Assembly (NCBI GenBank): GCA_035255485.1
Contig: DATEZO010000300.1
Span: 1 to 6,708, forward strand
Length of the DNA: 6,708 nt
From: DATEZO01 sp035255485
GTDB taxonomy: Bacteria; Pseudomonadota; Gammaproteobacteria; Burkholderiales; Burkholderiaceae_D
Direction: 5' to 3'
Part shown: piece by piece, positions 6,441 to 6,708 of the stretch
Position numbering within the stretch: position 1 is the first letter of the stretch
How the letters are laid out: every line of letters begins with the position of its first letter
Position numbers and translations under genes: made by a program
Notes under the pieces: model-generated
Database searches by the model: none
Told to the model about the DNA's origin: nothing
Seen by the model: only the letters and a program-made list of their open reading frames with translations

Positions 6441-6496
6441 CACACAGGCCCGGGTCAACAACGGGCAACACCGGAAAAAAATGTATCGTGAAGGGC

Positions 6497-6523
6497 TAAA
6501 TTTTTTCCAGTATTGCCCGATAA
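6497..6523 (+). promoter_or_regulatory. fliC: Sigma-28 (FliA) promoter of fliC
   Basis: TAAATTTT at 6497-6504 matches seven of eight positions of the FliA -35 element. After exactly 11 bases comes CCCGATAA at 6516-6523, matching seven of eight of the -10 element GCCGATAA. This is the expected class of promoter for late flagellar genes. Transcription would start near 6530 and give a leader of about 50 bases. It implies that fliC is transcribed separately from the sugar genes and only after hook completion, when the anti-sigma factor FlgM is exported. Confidence 0.87.
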
Positions 6524-6567
6524 CCCATGTAACAAGGCTTGAGCCCGAACCTACGGATCGCCTCATC

Positions 6568-6573
6568 AAGGAG
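6568..6573 (+). promoter_or_regulatory. fliC: Ribosome binding site of fliC
   Basis: AAGGAG, a near-perfect Shine-Dalgarno, lies seven bases before ATG 6581. This strength suits flagellin, one of the most heavily translated proteins of a motile cell. Confidence 0.9.
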
Positions 6574-6580
6574 AATCACC

Positions 6581-6708
6581 ATGGCAGCAGTAATCAACAC
6601 CAATGCCGCGTCGTTAAATGCCCAGCGCAACCTGACGGCATCGCAATCCTCCCTGGCCACATCGCTGCAACGTCTGTCCTCCGGCCTGCGCATCAACAGC
6701 GCCAAGGA
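6581..6708 (+). CDS. fliC: Flagellin, N-terminal part (3' end outside window)
   Basis: Flagellin is the filament subunit, exported through the flagellar type III system and polymerised outside the cell. Only 42 complete codons are present, with no stop because the window ends. The N-terminal D0 segment is diagnostic: MAAVINTNAASLNAQRNL at 1-18, then SLATSLQRLSSGLRINSAK at 24-42. The last part is the highly conserved stretch that overlaps the flg22 region recognised by plant FLS2 and leads into the D1 helix. The start is fixed by the AAGGAG Shine-Dalgarno and the conserved MAxVINTN opening. The variable central domain, which would carry O-linked glycans, is not in view. It is separated from the sugar operon by 331 bases containing its own sigma-28 promoter. 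Whether the locus has further flagellin copies cannot be told. Confidence 0.96.
   Translation, partial: MAAVINTNAASLNAQRNLTASQSSLATSLQRLSSGLRINSAK

Larger units (their letters stand above)
6250..6580. other. fliC: 331-base non-coding region between the sugar operon and flagellin
   Basis: No credible gene is seen on either strand; the short open frames here have no Shine-Dalgarno and no recognisable product. The region holds a 9-bp inverted repeat at its left end, two sigma-28-like promoter sites (6414-6440 weak, 6497-6523 strong), and the fliC leader with its Shine-Dalgarno. About 120 bases between the hairpin and the first promoter site show nothing I recognise. The layout fits the end of one transcription unit and the independent start of another. 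Confidence 0.7.

Noticed and set aside
6448..6466. Short inverted repeat GCCCG/CGGGC between the two promoter sites
   Set aside because: Only five base pairs with a nine-base loop, not followed by a T-run; too short to support a terminator or operator.
6162..6569. Open frame on the - strand (135 aa) spanning the end of the CmcI-like gene and the flagellin promoter region
   Set aside because: It overlaps both a real gene and a strong sigma-28 promoter, has no recognisable domain, and its composition is that of a random GC-rich frame.
1..6708. CRISPR arrays, tRNA/rRNA genes, insertion sequences or phage attachment sites
   Set aside because: I saw no regularly spaced repeats, tRNA-like cloverleaf segments, transposase motifs or terminal inverted repeats; almost the whole window is accounted for by coding sequence.

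Overview
The window looks like a flagellar locus of a Gram-negative betaproteobacterium, most likely in the Burkholderiales and perhaps the Oxalobacteraceae. That placement is an inference from the GC-rich coding sequence, the flagellin N-terminus (MAAVINTNAASLNAQRNL) and the sigma-28-type promoter in front of it. The species cannot be fixed from this sequence alone. All supported genes lie on the + strand.

Bases 1-6249 hold a compact operon-like run of eight genes for making and decorating a CDP-linked 6-deoxysugar. In order these are: the 3' end of glucose-1-phosphate cytidylyltransferase (rfbF), CDP-glucose 4,6-dehydratase (rfbG), a zinc-domain sugar C-methyltransferase of the TylC3/NovU/TcaB9 family, an RmlC-type epimerase, a left-handed beta-helix acyltransferase, an NAD(P)-dependent SDR that is probably the 4-ketoreductase, a TylF/MycF/NovP-type O-methyltransferase, and a CmcI/rhamnosyl-O-methyltransferase-family protein (usually named 'cephalosporin hydroxylase'). 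The first six genes are joined by five consecutive 4-base stop/start overlaps. The last two follow after short gaps of 32 and 16 bases.

Bases 6250-6580 form a 331-base non-coding region. It has a perfect 9-bp inverted repeat just after the last sugar gene, a strong sigma-28 (FliA) promoter match about 60 bases before the next start codon, a second weaker sigma-28-like site 83 bases further upstream, and a clear Shine-Dalgarno. Flagellin (fliC) begins at 6581 and runs off the end.

Inferred pathway: glucose-1-phosphate + CTP gives CDP-glucose, then CDP-4-keto-6-deoxyglucose. This is C-methylated next to the keto group, epimerised, reduced at C4, then O-methylated and O-acylated. The enzyme logic matches noviose or mycarose assembly in actinomycete antibiotics, but on a CDP carrier and beside a flagellin gene. 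The leading hypothesis is a branched, methylated, acylated deoxysugar that decorates flagellin. The alternative is a surface-polysaccharide (O-antigen) sugar that merely lies next to fliC. No glycosyltransferase is visible in the window, so the acceptor is unknown.
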